Made by a program: the position numbers and the translations under genes. The notes beneath the pieces are model-generated. The model searched no databases, was not told the origin of the DNA, and saw only the letters and a list, made by a program, of their open reading frames with translations. From Flavobacterium jejuense (GTDB taxonomy: Bacteria; Bacteroidota; Bacteroidia; Flavobacteriales; Flavobacteriaceae): DNA of 64,000 nucleotides. Positions within the stretch are counted from its first letter, which is position 1. Every line of letters starts with the position of its first letter. Positions 49,721-59,549 of this stretch are shown piece after piece. Location: assembly GCF_006491595.2 (NCBI RefSeq), contig NZ_VEVQ02000009.1, forward strand, positions 62,001 to 126,000. Direction: 5' to 3'.

Positions 49721-51328
49721 CTAGTTCATTATTTCTTCCAAGATTTTAGCTTCAGTACCATTTGGTAGAGTAATTTTTAATTTCAAAGCAACTGTTGGTG
49801 CTATTTGAGTAATTTCTTTTTTATTATATGAAGCTCCATGTTTTATTTTCCAACCATAAAAAAGTAAAGGTACGTGAGTATCATATGCATATGGTGAACC
49901 ATGTGTTGTTCCTGTTGCTCCGTATTCTAAATAACCTGGTTTTTCTAAAATAACTAATTCACCATTTTGAATAGGGTCATAACCGTTAGCAATAAATTTT
50001 AAGTACATATCACTTCCAAAAGCTGCTAAAATTTCTGAATCTGTATAAACTCTTCTAACAAAGTTTTGCTTGTAAATAAATGTCTTGAATGTATTTTTAA
50101 TTTCTGTTAAATCTAAATTACTTGCCTCAATAACTTCTTTATCGAAAAACACATTTGAGTTTGAATAATCTAAAATAACATTTTGCCCATATTTTTCTTC
50201 TGAAAAAACTTCTAACTCCTTGGTAAACTTTTTAGTATTTATTTGGTCTACGTTATATTTATTATCTTTTAGATAAGTTACATTTTCAGCACCAGCATGA
50301 TCTGCAGTTAAGAATACCAAATAGTTATTTTTACCAACATTCTTATCTAAATAAGTTAGAAATTCAGCAATAGTTTCATCTAATCTTAAGTATGTGTCTT
50401 GCAATTCAATTGATCGAGGTCCTAATAAATGTCCTATATAGTCTGTAGAGGAGAAACTAACAGTTAAAAAATCAGTTGTATTATCTTTTCCTAAACTTTC
50501 TTTTTCAATAGCTTTCATTGCAAAATCAGCTATTAAATTATTTCCAAAAGGAGTTGAACGCAATACACTAGCATCATTATTTTCATACATTTCTTTCATG
50601 TTATAAGGAAAGAATGGTATCTTTTTATATAGTTTACCTTCGTATGGATTATTATCATTCAAGCTTTCATTATACACTTCCTTTGGCTTAAATAATTCCC
50701 ATTTTTTATTTAAATATTTCTCATAATTTTTTTCCTCGTTAAATTGAGTAACCCAATCTGGTAATTTTTCACCATAATATGTACTTGAAACAAAAGATCC
50801 AGTTTTACTATACCAAAATGCCCAATCTGCAAAATGACCTGCTGGTAAGATAGCTCCTCTATCTTTTAAACTAATACCAATTACTTTTCCTTGAAAATTT
50901 GTTGCCAATTTCAATTCATCTGTAATAGTAGTACTCAATAAATTTTTAGGAGACATTTTCCCTTCATAATCGGTTCCATTTCCTAAAGTAGATACAGAAT
51001 TATCATCGGTACAATACATATCTTTACCTATAGCTTTATTAAACCAATTATTTCCCACAATACCATGAACACTTGGAGTTGTTCCTGTAAATATGGAGGC
51101 ATGACCTGGACCTGTATAAGTTGGCATATAGGTATAATGCATATTATGAAATGTATATCCTTCTTTCATTAAACGTTTAAATCCATTTTCAGAAAAATCA
51201 TTAGAAAATCGATATAAATACTCCATTTTCATTTGATCTACCACAATACCAATTACTAGTTTTGGGTTATCTTGGGCTTTTAAAAAGGCACTAATAAGTA
51301 AAGCGAAAAGTATAGAAAACTTTTTCAT
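49721..51328 (-). CDS. pafA: PafA-type alkaline phosphatase
   Basis: PafA is an exported broad-specificity phosphomonoesterase of the alkaline phosphatase superfamily that supplies phosphate. The ATG at 51328 gives a signal peptide (MKKFSILFALLISAFLKAQ). Then come GIVVDQMKMEYLYRF with the metal-binding Asp, the nucleophile Thr in MPTYTGPGHASIFTG (Thr72 by alignment), SSTDYIGHLLG and LTADHAGAENVTYL for the second metal, and GTTHGSPYAYDTHVPLLFYG near the end. Length and residues are all normal. It is the fourth gene of a five- or six-gene operon. Confidence 0.93.
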   Translation of the reverse strand: MKKFSILFALLISAFLKAQDNPKLVIGIVVDQMKMEYLYRFSNDFSENGFKRLMKEGYTFHNMHYTYMPTYTGPGHASIFTGTTPSVHGIVGNNWFNKAIGKDMYCTDDNSVSTLGNGTDYEGKMSPKNLLSTTITDELKLATNFQGKVIGISLKDRGAILPAGHFADWAFWYSKTGSFVSSTYYGEKLPDWVTQFNEEKNYEKYLNKKWELFKPKEVYNESLNDNNPYEGKLYKKIPFFPYNMKEMYENNDASVLRSTPFGNNLIADFAMKAIEKESLGKDNTTDFLTVSFSSTDYIGHLLGPRSIELQDTYLRLDETIAEFLTYLDKNVGKNNYLVFLTADHAGAENVTYLKDNKYNVDQINTKKFTKELEVFSEEKYGQNVILDYSNSNVFFDKEVIEASNLDLTEIKNTFKTFIYKQNFVRRVYTDSEILAAFGSDMYLKFIANGYDPIQNGELVILEKPGYLEYGATGTTHGSPYAYDTHVPLLFYGWKIKHGASYNKKEITQIAPTVALKLKITLPNGTEAKILEEIMN

Positions 51329-51390
51329 GGTTCTTGTAAAATTTAAATATTTTGTATTCTTAAACAATAGTTTCAGCTACTTCTAAAAGA

Positions 51391-51801
51391 TTATTTTGTT
51401 ATTTCGAAAATATCGTAACAAAAAATATAATCTTCATTATAAACGTATAATTGAGTTTTATTTTTAAGATCCTTTCGTACTATAAAAGAAATCTTTAGAG
51501 GAAAACCATCAATATTATTGCATAGATAAGAGTTAATTTCATCTACTTTTGTAACTTCTTTTGGAAGGTACTCAGCTATTGAATAATATTGGATAACATT
51601 AGAATAGATAACAATTTTATTTTTATCATAATCTAATTTTACAATGGTTTTTGCTGGTTCTGGTGTACTCCATTTCCCCCATTCTCCTTTTTTGTTTTTT
51701 TGTAAAACAGTTAGTGATGTCGTTTGAAAATTAAATTGTTGTGCATTTACTATACCTACTGTAAGAAAAGTAAATAAAGTAATATATTTAAATAGTTTCA
51801 T
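51391..51801 (-). CDS. Small exported hypothetical protein
   Basis: A 136-residue protein with signal peptide MKLFKYITLFTFLTVGIVNAQ. The mature part (TTSLTVLQKNKKGEWGKWSTPEPAKTIVKLDYDKNKIVIYS) is beta-rich, like other small flavobacterial exported proteins of the YopX/lipocalin-like sort, but I cannot name a family. It lies 24 bases upstream of the pafA ORF and 6 bases after the FabK-like gene, so it is within the same operon. Confidence 0.65.
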   Translation of the reverse strand: MKLFKYITLFTFLTVGIVNAQQFNFQTTSLTVLQKNKKGEWGKWSTPEPAKTIVKLDYDKNKIVIYSNVIQYYSIAEYLPKEVTKVDEINSYLCNNIDGFPLKISFIVRKDLKNKTQLYVYNEDYIFCYDIFEITK

Positions 51802-51807
51802 AAAAAA

Positions 51808-52752
51808 TTAAAAAACAAAATTATGTATTTCTTCTTTTGCATTATTAAACTCGTTGATAATAGTATCAACAATAGTTTGAACAGGTAAAATGTCATGAAT
51901 TAGACCAGCAATTTGACCAATTTCTAATTCTCCATCTTCTAAATCTCCCTCAAACATTCCTCTTTTTGCTCTTGCCCTTCCTAGATATGACTTCAAATCG
52001 TCTGGTGTAGGACATTTGGCATATAACTCTTGCAATTCGGTATAAAATTTATTTTTTATTAAACGAACTGGTGCCAATTCTTTTAATGTTAGAACGGTAT
52101 CGCCTTCACTGGTTTCTAAAATTGTTTTCTTAAAATTATCATGAGAGCTTGATTCCGTTGATGCTGCAAATCGGCTTCCCATTTGAACTCCATCTGCACC
52201 TAATGTCATCGCTGCTAGCATTCCTCTTCCAGTTGCAATACCACCAGCTGCAATTAATGGAATGCTTATATTCTCTCTTACCATAGGAATTAAAGTAAGA
52301 GTTGTAGTCTCTTCTCTTCCATTATGACCTCCAGCTTCAAAACCTTCTGCTACAACTGCATCAACACCTGCTTCTTGCGCTTTTAGAGCAAATTTTGAAC
52401 TACTTACTACATGAACTACTGTGATTCCTTTTTGTTTCAGAAATGATGTCCATGTTTTAGGGTTTCCAGCTGAAGTAAAAACTATTTTTACTCCTTCTTC
52501 AACTATAATTTGCATGATTTCCTCTATATTAGGATATAACATAGGTACATTAATTCCAAAAGGTTTGTCTGTAGCTCTTTTGCATTTTTGAATGTGCTCT
52601 CTTAATACCTCTGGATACATAGAACCAGCACCAATTAATCCAAGACCACCTGCATTACTAACAGCACTAGCTAATTTATAACCACTGTTCCAAATCATTC
52701 CACCTTGAATAATTGGATATTTTATATTAAAGAGTTGGGTAATTCTATTCAT
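51808..52752 (-). CDS. Nitronate monooxygenase / FabK-like FMN enzyme
   Basis: A 314-residue FMN TIM-barrel enzyme of the NMO/FabK family. The opening YPIIQGGMIWNSGYKLASAVSNAGGLGLIGAG binds FMN. PFGINVPMLYP, VVAEGFEAGGHNGR, PLIAAGGIATGRGMLAAMTLGADGVQMGSRF and the DGELEIGQIAGLIHDI end are typical of enoyl-ACP reductase II or 2-nitropropane dioxygenase. Which of the two is not certain; FabK-type proteins here are often listed as nitronate monooxygenase. It overlaps the subtilase stop by one base. Confidence 0.88.
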   Translation of the reverse strand: MNRITQLFNIKYPIIQGGMIWNSGYKLASAVSNAGGLGLIGAGSMYPEVLREHIQKCKRATDKPFGINVPMLYPNIEEIMQIIVEEGVKIVFTSAGNPKTWTSFLKQKGITVVHVVSSSKFALKAQEAGVDAVVAEGFEAGGHNGREETTTLTLIPMVRENISIPLIAAGGIATGRGMLAAMTLGADGVQMGSRFAASTESSSHDNFKKTILETSEGDTVLTLKELAPVRLIKNKFYTELQELYAKCPTPDDLKSYLGRARAKRGMFEGDLEDGELEIGQIAGLIHDILPVQTIVDTIINEFNNAKEEIHNFVF

Positions 52753-54362
52753 TATTGTTTGATTAATTTCCCTTGCAAGTTAGTATTATTAGTAGAAAAA
52801 TCATAGATATAAATACCCGAAGATAAGTGTTCTAAAGAGATGTTTTGTTGATTTTGGAAAACAGAGACTTGTAACACTTTCTGTCCCAAATTATTATACA
52901 AATTAAACTCTCCATTAGAACTATTATTCAATTTAATAAACAATTCTTTCTTAACAGGATTAGGATATAATACTATTTCTATATTTGGAAAAGATTCAAT
53001 GTTTAAAGCGTTGTTTAAAGCCAATTGAAAATCGGGAACACCGTATCCTTTAAAAATATCTGGATTATTATATTGATCGGCAGATTGTTTTACATATTGT
53101 ATTACTTCACTAGCTGTCAAATTTGGCAAAGCAGACCAAAAAGAAGCCACCATTCCAGCTAATATTGGACTTGAGAAAGATGTTCCGCTAGCAGTGGTAA
53201 TTGTTCCTACTGTATTACTGATTGTGGCACTTTGTCCTTTCGCACAAACATCTGGTTTTACTCTACCATCAAATGAGGGTCCAATAGAACTAAAACTAGC
53301 ATAAGCTTCAGTATTTGTTACAGCACCAATTGTTAAAATATTATCTGCATCGGCTGGTATGCTAATATGTTTTTCCGAAGTATTACCATCATTCCCAGCA
53401 CTTACCACACAAACAATACCTTTTGAAAGTGCTATTGAAGCTCCTCTTGATGCAAAACCAATTTGACCATTTCTTTGTGAATAAGAATAACTATAATTAG
53501 AATTATCATAATCTGTATAACCTAATGAAGAATTAATTACATCAACTCCTAAACTATCAGCCATTTCTAAGGCTTCCACCCAATATGATTCTTCTACTGG
53601 ATTTTCAGAAGTAGTATCTTCTGTAATAAATAAATAATACTCAGCATCAGGAGCAGTTCCTACTAATTGTCCATCTACAAAACCACCCATTGTAGAAAGC
53701 ACATTGGTACCATGAGAATATCTTGTGTAAAAATTAGTATTTCTATCAGGAAAATTATACCCTCCCAAAATTAAATTATTATCTCTCAATCTCTGAAAAG
53801 ATGAAGCTGTATCTACACCTGGAAAACCTGCATCAAGTATAGCAATGACTTTTCCTTGTCCAGTATAATCTTGTTGATGTAATAAATGACCATTCAACAT
53901 TTGAATTTGATTGTTTGAATTCCCGTAATTAAAATTGGTCATAATCTCAAACTCTTCATTATTCCTATTAGAACTGGAAGGATTATCATTTCTTGTTGAA
54001 GGATTCAAACTATGGTTTGCAAATTGAATATGATCTACAAAGTTTAGAGCTTCTAGTGATTGAATATTGAACTGTGTTCCTCTAATATGTAAAGCATTTA
54101 ACCATTTAGATTTAGCCATAATCGTAATTCCTGAAGTTGCAGCAATTTGATTAATATATGTTTGAGAAATAGGAATATCTTTAATATCTAGAGCTATGTT
54201 TTGAGTTGTCCTTCTGTCTAAAGCTCTTTGTGACAACATTTCAAGAGGATTATTTGTATAATATACTTCATCCGGCTTATCTGTAAAATAAACCCAAGCA
54301 TCTTCTTGTGCGAAAGAGCAAAATGACAATAATAGAAATAATAGTGTTCCTAATTTTCTCAT
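52752..54362 (-). CDS. T9SS-secreted subtilisin-family protease
   Basis: An exported serine protease of about 536 residues: signal peptide (MRKLGTLLFLLLSFCSFAQ), a propeptide-like N-terminal part, then an S8 domain. The triad is Asp179 in IAILDAGFPGVDTA, His219 in YSHGTNVLSTMGG and Ser397 in SGTSFSSPILAG (numbered from the first Met of the frame, two codons before the ATG used here). VINSSLGYTD and VVSAGNDGNTSEKHISIPAD are also normal. The final 75 residues (VLYPNPVKKELFIKL through SGIYIYDFSTN) form a type A sorting domain. A -7 box TATATTTG at 54389-54382 starts the operon. Confidence 0.93.
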   Translation of the reverse strand: MRKLGTLLFLLLSFCSFAQEDAWVYFTDKPDEVYYTNNPLEMLSQRALDRRTTQNIALDIKDIPISQTYINQIAATSGITIMAKSKWLNALHIRGTQFNIQSLEALNFVDHIQFANHSLNPSTRNDNPSSSNRNNEEFEIMTNFNYGNSNNQIQMLNGHLLHQQDYTGQGKVIAILDAGFPGVDTASSFQRLRDNNLILGGYNFPDRNTNFYTRYSHGTNVLSTMGGFVDGQLVGTAPDAEYYLFITEDTTSENPVEESYWVEALEMADSLGVDVINSSLGYTDYDNSNYSYSYSQRNGQIGFASRGASIALSKGIVCVVSAGNDGNTSEKHISIPADADNILTIGAVTNTEAYASFSSIGPSFDGRVKPDVCAKGQSATISNTVGTITTASGTSFSSPILAGMVASFWSALPNLTASEVIQYVKQSADQYNNPDIFKGYGVPDFQLALNNALNIESFPNIEIVLYPNPVKKELFIKLNNSSNGEFNLYNNLGQKVLQVSVFQNQQNISLEHLSSGIYIYDFSTNNTNLQGKLIKQ

Positions 54363-54381
54363 AATCAAAACAATTTATATT

Positions 54382-54389
54382 CAAATATA
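54382..54389 (-). promoter_or_regulatory. -7 box of the subtilase-pafA operon
   Basis: TATATTTG on the minus strand, 20 bases upstream of the subtilase ATG. It would drive six genes in a row (54362 down to 48422). Confidence 0.55.
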
Positions 54390-54411
54390 TTAAATTCTGA
54401 ACTTTAGGTTA

Positions 54412-55347
54412 TTAAATTACTGTGAAATATAAAAACACACCATAAGCAACTAACAGCAAAACTCCTTCTTTTAAACTCAGACTGCCTTTTTTTGGTAAAA
54501 TTACCATTGGCAACAAAATAAAAGCAAAACCAAGCATCCAATAAATATCCTGACTTATGATTCTAACATCTACTTTTTCAATAGGTTTTATAATTGCTGT
54601 CACTCCTAAGACACTTAATATATTAAAGATATTAGAACCTATAATATTACCGATAGAAATATCATTTTCTTTTTTAATAGCAGCGATTATGGATGATGCT
54701 AATTCAGGAATACTAGTTCCAATAGAAACAACAGTAATTGCAATAACCCGTTTACTAACGCCTACACTTTCAGCTAGATTAACAGCTCCTTTTACTAATA
54801 ATTCAGAACCACCCCATAAGGCAACTCCTCCAATTATTAAAAGTCCAAAAATCTTAACATAAGACATATTTTCTTCCATAGGAACATCAATATCTACTTT
54901 TACCTTTTTATTATTTCGAATTAAAATAATTAAAAAAATAGCTAAAAGACTTATAAAAATAAAACCATCAATACGAGTTAAACCTCCATCAATTATAAGA
55001 AAAACGAATAACAAGGTTGAAGCGATCATTTTTGTAGGCCAATCTGTAATGTAAAAACTTTTATCAACTTGAATAGCATTAATAAGTAAAACTACACCAA
55101 GAACTAAACCTATATTTCCAATATTAGATCCAATTACGTTTCCAAGAGCAATATCTGGAAAACCATCTAAAGCCGCTTTTACACTAACTATCATTTCTGG
55201 TGCTGAAGTTGCAAAAGAAACAACCGTTAAACCCACAATAATTTTTGAAATATTAAGTCGTAATGAAAGTCCTACTGAAGATTTTAATAACCAATTTCCT
55301 CCAACAACTAATAATACTAGTCCAATAATAATAAATAATATATCCAT
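54412..55347 (-). CDS. Ca2+/Na+ antiporter (YrbG-type)
   Basis: A 311-residue inner-membrane antiporter with ten hydrophobic segments in two inverted halves. Each half carries the ion-binding alpha repeat: VSFATSAPEMIVSVKAA with ALGNVIGSNIGNIGLVLG in the first, and VSIGTSIPELASSIIAA with SIGNIIGSNIFNILSVLG in the second. The paired Glu in APEM and IPEL are the ion ligands. It probably exports Ca2+ in exchange for Na+ (or H+). It lies 7 bases after mnmA. Confidence 0.94.
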   Translation of the reverse strand: MDILFIIIGLVLLVVGGNWLLKSSVGLSLRLNISKIIVGLTVVSFATSAPEMIVSVKAALDGFPDIALGNVIGSNIGNIGLVLGVVLLINAIQVDKSFYITDWPTKMIASTLLFVFLIIDGGLTRIDGFIFISLLAIFLIILIRNNKKVKVDIDVPMEENMSYVKIFGLLIIGGVALWGGSELLVKGAVNLAESVGVSKRVIAITVVSIGTSIPELASSIIAAIKKENDISIGNIIGSNIFNILSVLGVTAIIKPIEKVDVRIISQDIYWMLGFAFILLPMVILPKKGSLSLKEGVLLLVAYGVFLYFTVI

Positions 55348-55354
55348 AAAACAA

Positions 55355-56542
55355 TTAAGAAATTACACCACTGCCCAATACTTCATCTTCTTTGTGCCAA
55401 GCAACAAATTGACCTTCTGTAATAGCTGATTGAGGTTCATTAAATACTACATACATTCCATCTTCAAATTGATGTAGGATAGCTTTTTGTAAAGGTTGAC
55501 GATAACGAATACGAGCCATTACTTCCATAGTTTCATTTGGCTGTAAGGTTAAATCTTCACGGATCCAATGTATTTCATTTTTTTTAATAAACAAGGCACT
55601 TTTAAATAAACCAGGATGATTTGCTCCTTGTCCAGTATAAATAATATTTTTTTCAACGTCAGTTTCAATTACATATAAACCTTCTTTAGTTCCTCCTACA
55701 TTTAGTCCTTTTCGTTGTCCTTTAGTAAAGTAATGAGCACCTTGATGTTTACCAACAGTCTTTCCTATTTCATTTGAATAATCTCTATTTCTTGATTCAA
55801 AAGCAAAAGCTTCTTCTTGTGAAGAAAATTCTGGAGTTTCTGTATTAAAAATAGTGGCTTCTTCTGGTACTTCAATAATAATACCTTCTTTAGGCTGTAA
55901 TTGTTGTTGTAAAAACTCTGGTAAACGAACTTTTCCTATAAAACATAATCCTTGAGAATCTTTCTTTTCAGCTGTAATTAAATCTAATTTTGCTGCGATT
56001 TCTCTTACTTCAGGTTTTGTTAATTCACCAATTGGGAATAAAGCCTTAGACAATTGTTCTTGAGATAATTGGCATAAGAAATAAGACTGATCTTTATTAC
56101 CATCTTTACCTGCTAATAATTGATATGTTTCTTTTCCTTCCTGTTCAATAGTTCCTTTTCTACAATAATGACCTGTTGCTACATAATCCGCTCCAAGAGA
56201 CATTGCTATTTTCATGAATACATCAAACTTAATTTCTCTATTACATAATACATCAGGATTTGGAGTTCTTCCTTGTTCATATTCTTTGAACATGTAATCG
56301 ACAATTTTTTCTTTATATTCTTCAGACAAATCTACTGTTTGAAATGGAATTCCTAATTTTTCAGCAACTAAAAGTGCATCATTACTATCTTCTAACCATG
56401 GGCATTCATTCGATATAGTTACAGAATCATCGTGCCAATTTTTCATAAAAAGACCTATAACTTCATAACCTTGCTCTTGTAATAAATAAGCGGCCACACT
56501 AGAGTCTACTCCTCCAGAAAGTCCTACTACTACTCTTTTCAT
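55355..56542 (-). CDS. mnmA: tRNA 2-thiouridine(34) synthase MnmA
   Basis: MnmA thiolates U34 of Lys, Glu and Gln tRNAs with sulfur passed by a desulfurase relay. The 395-residue protein has the ATP PP-loop SGGVDSS (9-15), the nucleophile Cys100 in [12 protein letters not shown], the catalytic persulfide Cys200 in SQGLCFIGK and the C-terminal [10 protein letters not shown] and RYRQ segments. Two cysteines at the proper spacing argue for normal activity. It lies 11 bases after the MORN-repeat gene and before the antiporter. Confidence 0.96.
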   Translation of the reverse strand: MKRVVVGLSGGVDSSVAAYLLQEQGYEVIGLFMKNWHDDSVTISNECPWLEDSNDALLVAEKLGIPFQTVDLSEEYKEKIVDYMFKEYEQGRTPNPDVLCNREIKFDVFMKIAMSLGADYVATGHYCRKGTIEQEGKETYQLLAGKDGNKDQSYFLCQLSQEQLSKALFPIGELTKPEVREIAAKLDLITAEKKDSQGLCFIGKVRLPEFLQQQLQPKEGIIIEVPEEATIFNTETPEFSSQEEAFAFESRNRDYSNEIGKTVGKHQGAHYFTKGQRKGLNVGGTKEGLYVIETDVEKNIIYTGQGANHPGLFKSALFIKKNEIHWIREDLTLQPNETMEVMARIRYRQPLQKAILHQFEDGMYVVFNEPQSAITEGQFVAWHKEDEVLGSGVIS

Positions 56543-56553
56543 TTTCTTAACTA

Positions 56554-57315
56554 TTATTTTTCATTTTTGGGTTTTAACTCTGTTGGAGCCATTTTACCTT
56601 CTTTATTTTTCTCTAAGGTAAAAGTCTTTCTTGTTTCTCTGGAAATTTTCTCCTTAGAAACTAGCTTCCCATTTTCATACGTTTCCCAATAACCCCATTT
56701 TCTATCATTCTTAAATTGACCTTTTACATTGATATTTCCTTTTCCATCATAATATAATGCAGGTCCATCTAATTTTCCACCCTTATAGTTTATCTCTTCT
56801 AAAATTGTTTCATTCTCAGCATATTTTTTATATAAACCTTGCTTTTTTCCATTTACATAGTTTGAGACTTCAGCTAAAGAGCCATCTTTATAAAAAACTT
56901 TCTTTACTCCATTGAGTTTACCTTGTTTATAGTTTTCAAGAGACATTAACTGGTCACTTTCAAAATGAAAATATTTCCATTCTCCATGTGGTAATTTATT
57001 TACCAACAAACCTTCACTTACTTTATTTCCTTTTTGATTGTAAAAAATGGCATAACAAGAACCATCTCCTTTAGAGAAATTCCTTGTTGCTATTACAGTT
57101 CCTGCTTTGGTATCATCAAAATATTTAAAAACTCCAGTTTCTTTACCATGATTAAAGTTACCTTCATATCTAGGTCTTTTTGATTCTTTATAAAATCCTT
57201 TCCAAACACCATGACGTTCACCTTTTGTATCAAACTGATTATTCTCAACTTGAGAGAAAACTGTTAAACAATTTAGAGCAAGAAATAGGAAGGCTATGAG
57301 GGATTTTATTAACAT
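56554..57315 (-). CDS. Exported MORN-repeat (YwqK-like) protein
   Basis: About 253 residues from ATG 57315 with a signal peptide ending CLTVFSQ. The mature part contains at least six tandem repeats of the MORN or YwqK type ([102 protein letters not shown]). In databases such proteins are often called antitoxins, but no toxin partner is here. The export signal and operon with mnmA suggest a housekeeping envelope role. The final part is Lys/Glu-rich. Confidence 0.8.
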   Translation of the reverse strand: MLIKSLIAFLFLALNCLTVFSQVENNQFDTKGERHGVWKGFYKESKRPRYEGNFNHGKETGVFKYFDDTKAGTVIATRNFSKGDGSCYAIFYNQKGNKVSEGLLVNKLPHGEWKYFHFESDQLMSLENYKQGKLNGVKKVFYKDGSLAEVSNYVNGKKQGLYKKYAENETILEEINYKGGKLDGPALYYDGKGNINVKGQFKNDRKWGYWETYENGKLVSKEKISRETRKTFTLEKNKEGKMAPTELKPKNEK

Positions 57316-57448
57316 TTGTCTTATATATATCATATACTTATAGGTTTTTTACAATCAATTAATTAAACAATAATAAATCCAACGTTAAACTTTTTACTTT
57401 TTTACTTTTTTCTTATTTAACGTTATGCTTTTTTGTTTAAAGTTTTTT

Positions 57449-57456
57449 TACATTTG
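57449..57456 (+). promoter_or_regulatory. -7 box of the fasciclin gene
   Basis: TACATTTG, 25 bases upstream of the ATG at 57481. It lies inside the longer open frame starting at 57433 and rules that start out. Confidence 0.6.
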
Positions 57457-57480
57457 CTTAAACAATTAAAACAAAATGCT

Positions 57481-58479
57481 ATGAAAAACTTTGCAAAATT
57501 AATCAAATTAACTTTAATCGCTACTACATTTGTAACGATGTTTTCATGTTCTGATGATGACACGGTGGTAACTCCAGTAAACAATAGTATTGCAGCCGTT
57601 ACATCAAGATCTCCACAATTTACAACACTAGTTTCTGCTTTGGACAAAGCAGGATTAGTACAAACATTAGACCAAAATGGTCCTTTCACAGTTTTTGCAC
57701 CTACAAACGATGCATTTAATGACTTTTTAACAGCTAACAACTTTGCTTCACTAGATGATGTACCAGTTGCTGTTCTTAAAGAAATATTATTAAATCATGT
57801 GATTATGGGTACAAATTTATCTACAGATTTATCCACTGGTTATGTAAAATCTATGGGTAAAGGTTCCGCTTCTGACACAAACACATTAAGTTTGTATATT
57901 GATACAGAAACAACTACAGATGTTGTTGTTAATGGAATTGCTACCGTAACTACTCCAAACATCCTTGCAGCTAATGGTGTAATTCATGAAGTTAATGCTG
58001 TAATAAACCTAGCTACCATTATTGACCATGCACGTGCTAATCCTAACTTTTCAACTCTTGTAACAGTGGTAACAAGTACTGACACGAATGGAAATGGTTT
58101 TGGTGATCAAAGTGCAGTAGCTACTACTTTGACTACAAATACAACTCCATTAACAGTATTCGCTCCTACAAATGATGCTTTTGCAGTTGCTGTTGGTGCT
58201 GGAGGTTTTGCAGAAAATGCTACACCATCTCAAGTTTCAACAGTATTACAATATCATGTAACTGCAACTGGAAATGTAGTGTCAACCACATTAACAGATG
58301 CTCAAGTTATTCCAATGATAACAAATCCGATACAAGAAATAACAATAGATTTAACAAGCCCAGCCACTCCAAAAATTACAGATCAATCTGCTACACAAGC
58401 TACTATTGTTGTAGTTAATGTACAATGTTCTAATGGAATTATCCATGCTATTGATAAAGTTTTACAACCAACTCTATAA
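57481..58479 (+). CDS. Lipoprotein with two fasciclin domains
   Basis: A 332-residue lipoprotein. The signal peptide ends with MFSC and the Cys is followed by SDDD, an acidic surface-export signal. Two FAS1 domains follow (about 32-180 and 185-332). Each has the H1 motif (GPFTVFAPTNDAFNDFL; LTVFAPTNDAFAVAVG) and the closing H2 motif (NGVIHEVNAVI; NGIIHAIDKVLQP). FAS1 domains mediate adhesion. Ended by the hairpin at 58528-58560. Confidence 0.92.
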   Translation: MKNFAKLIKLTLIATTFVTMFSCSDDDTVVTPVNNSIAAVTSRSPQFTTLVSALDKAGLVQTLDQNGPFTVFAPTNDAFNDFLTANNFASLDDVPVAVLKEILLNHVIMGTNLSTDLSTGYVKSMGKGSASDTNTLSLYIDTETTTDVVVNGIATVTTPNILAANGVIHEVNAVINLATIIDHARANPNFSTLVTVVTSTDTNGNGFGDQSAVATTLTTNTTPLTVFAPTNDAFAVAVGAGGFAENATPSQVSTVLQYHVTATGNVVSTTLTDAQVIPMITNPIQEITIDLTSPATPKITDQSATQATIVVVNVQCSNGIIHAIDKVLQPTL

Positions 58480-58527
58480 TATCAAAAATAATTAGAAGTA
58501 AGTTAAGGTTATTATTTAATCTTCTTA

Positions 58528-58560
58528 AAAACTCGATTGATATTGCATTAATCGAGTTTT
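58528..58560. terminator. Terminator between convergent fasciclin gene and proC
   Basis: An 11-bp stem AAAACTCGATT with AATCGAGTTTT around an 11-base loop. Confidence 0.8.
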
Positions 58561-59370
58561 TTATAAAATTGTTTTTCCTAATTCTACTGCTCTACTATTA
58601 GCTGCAAAAATTCCATTTTTGATAAATTCTAATAAATTATTATCTTTAAAAACTAACATAGCAGCTTCAGTTGTCCCTTTTTTTGATGCTACTTTATTAA
58701 TCCATTCTTCATGTGATAAATCGCTTCTGTTTTGAAGTTGAACTGCTCCAATAAATGTTTGACTTACTAAAAACTCTGCTTCCGATTTAGAAAAACCTAA
58801 TTCAATTGCTGCTTGAATCATTGCATTCATAAAATAAAATACATAAGCAGGTCCGCTTCCTGAAACAGCTGTTGTAGCATTCAACATTTCTTCTTTATCA
58901 ATATAAATAGACTTTCCAGTGGTGTTAATTAAATTTTGAATAATAAACAATTCTTTTCGATCTACACTTGATGAAGCACAAAAAACAGTCATTCCAAGAC
59001 CGATTTGTGTTGGAATATTTGGCATTGATCTAACTATTTTTTCACAACCCAATTTTTCTTTAATGGATTCTAATGTTACACCAGCCATCACAGATAGAAT
59101 AAGATGTTCCTTATGAATAAAGGATTTTATTTCTTTTCCTAATAAACTAAAATCTTGAGGTTTTACTGCAATTATTATAATATCTACATCGAAAATAGCC
59201 GCTACGGGTTTGGTAAAAAAATTATTTTCATCTATTGAATAACGGTTTTTATTTACGAAACCACTCCTCGTTAATACTAAAATATCTGAAGCATTAATAA
59301 ATCGAGAACTGACGAAACTATTTGCATAGGTTTGCCCCATATTTCCATAACCAATAATAAGTATTCTCAT
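58561..59370 (-). CDS. proC: Pyrroline-5-carboxylate reductase
   Basis: ProC reduces pyrroline-5-carboxylate to proline with NAD(P)H. The 269 residues have the Rossmann start ILIIGYGNMGQTYANSF, IIIIAVKPQDF, LSVMAGVTLESIKEKLG, RSMPNIPTQIGLGMTVF and the diagnostic TAVSGSGPAYVFYFMNAMIQAAIELG, with the family ending TEAAMLVFKDNNLLEFI. The gene stands alone. Confidence 0.94.
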   Translation of the reverse strand: MRILIIGYGNMGQTYANSFVSSRFINASDILVLTRSGFVNKNRYSIDENNFFTKPVAAIFDVDIIIIAVKPQDFSLLGKEIKSFIHKEHLILSVMAGVTLESIKEKLGCEKIVRSMPNIPTQIGLGMTVFCASSSVDRKELFIIQNLINTTGKSIYIDKEEMLNATTAVSGSGPAYVFYFMNAMIQAAIELGFSKSEAEFLVSQTFIGAVQLQNRSDLSHEEWINKVASKKGTTEAAMLVFKDNNLLEFIKNGIFAANSRAVELGKTIL

Positions 59371-59505
59371 GTATTTTCTATTTATTTGTTTTTTTGAACG
59401 TTGAGAAACAATCTTTAAAAGATTTATGCTAAAGATATTTAGTATTTACATTTAGAAAAACAATTTCCTATTTTATAACAATTTCCTTAGTATTGTTTCA
59501 AAAAA

Positions 59506-59532
59506 AAATCCCTGTTGTTTGAACAGGGATTT
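59506..59532 (-). terminator. Terminator of yidC
   Basis: AAATCCCTGTT and AACAGGGATTT form an 11-bp stem. On the minus strand it is followed by an 8-base T-run. Confidence 0.85.
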
Positions 59533-59549
59533 ATAAAAAATTACTTTTT

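Noticed and set aside
56554..57315. Toxin-antitoxin system at the YwqK-like gene
   Set aside because: The protein has a signal peptide and MORN-like repeats, no toxin-like partner is adjacent, and the operon context is mnmA and an antiporter.
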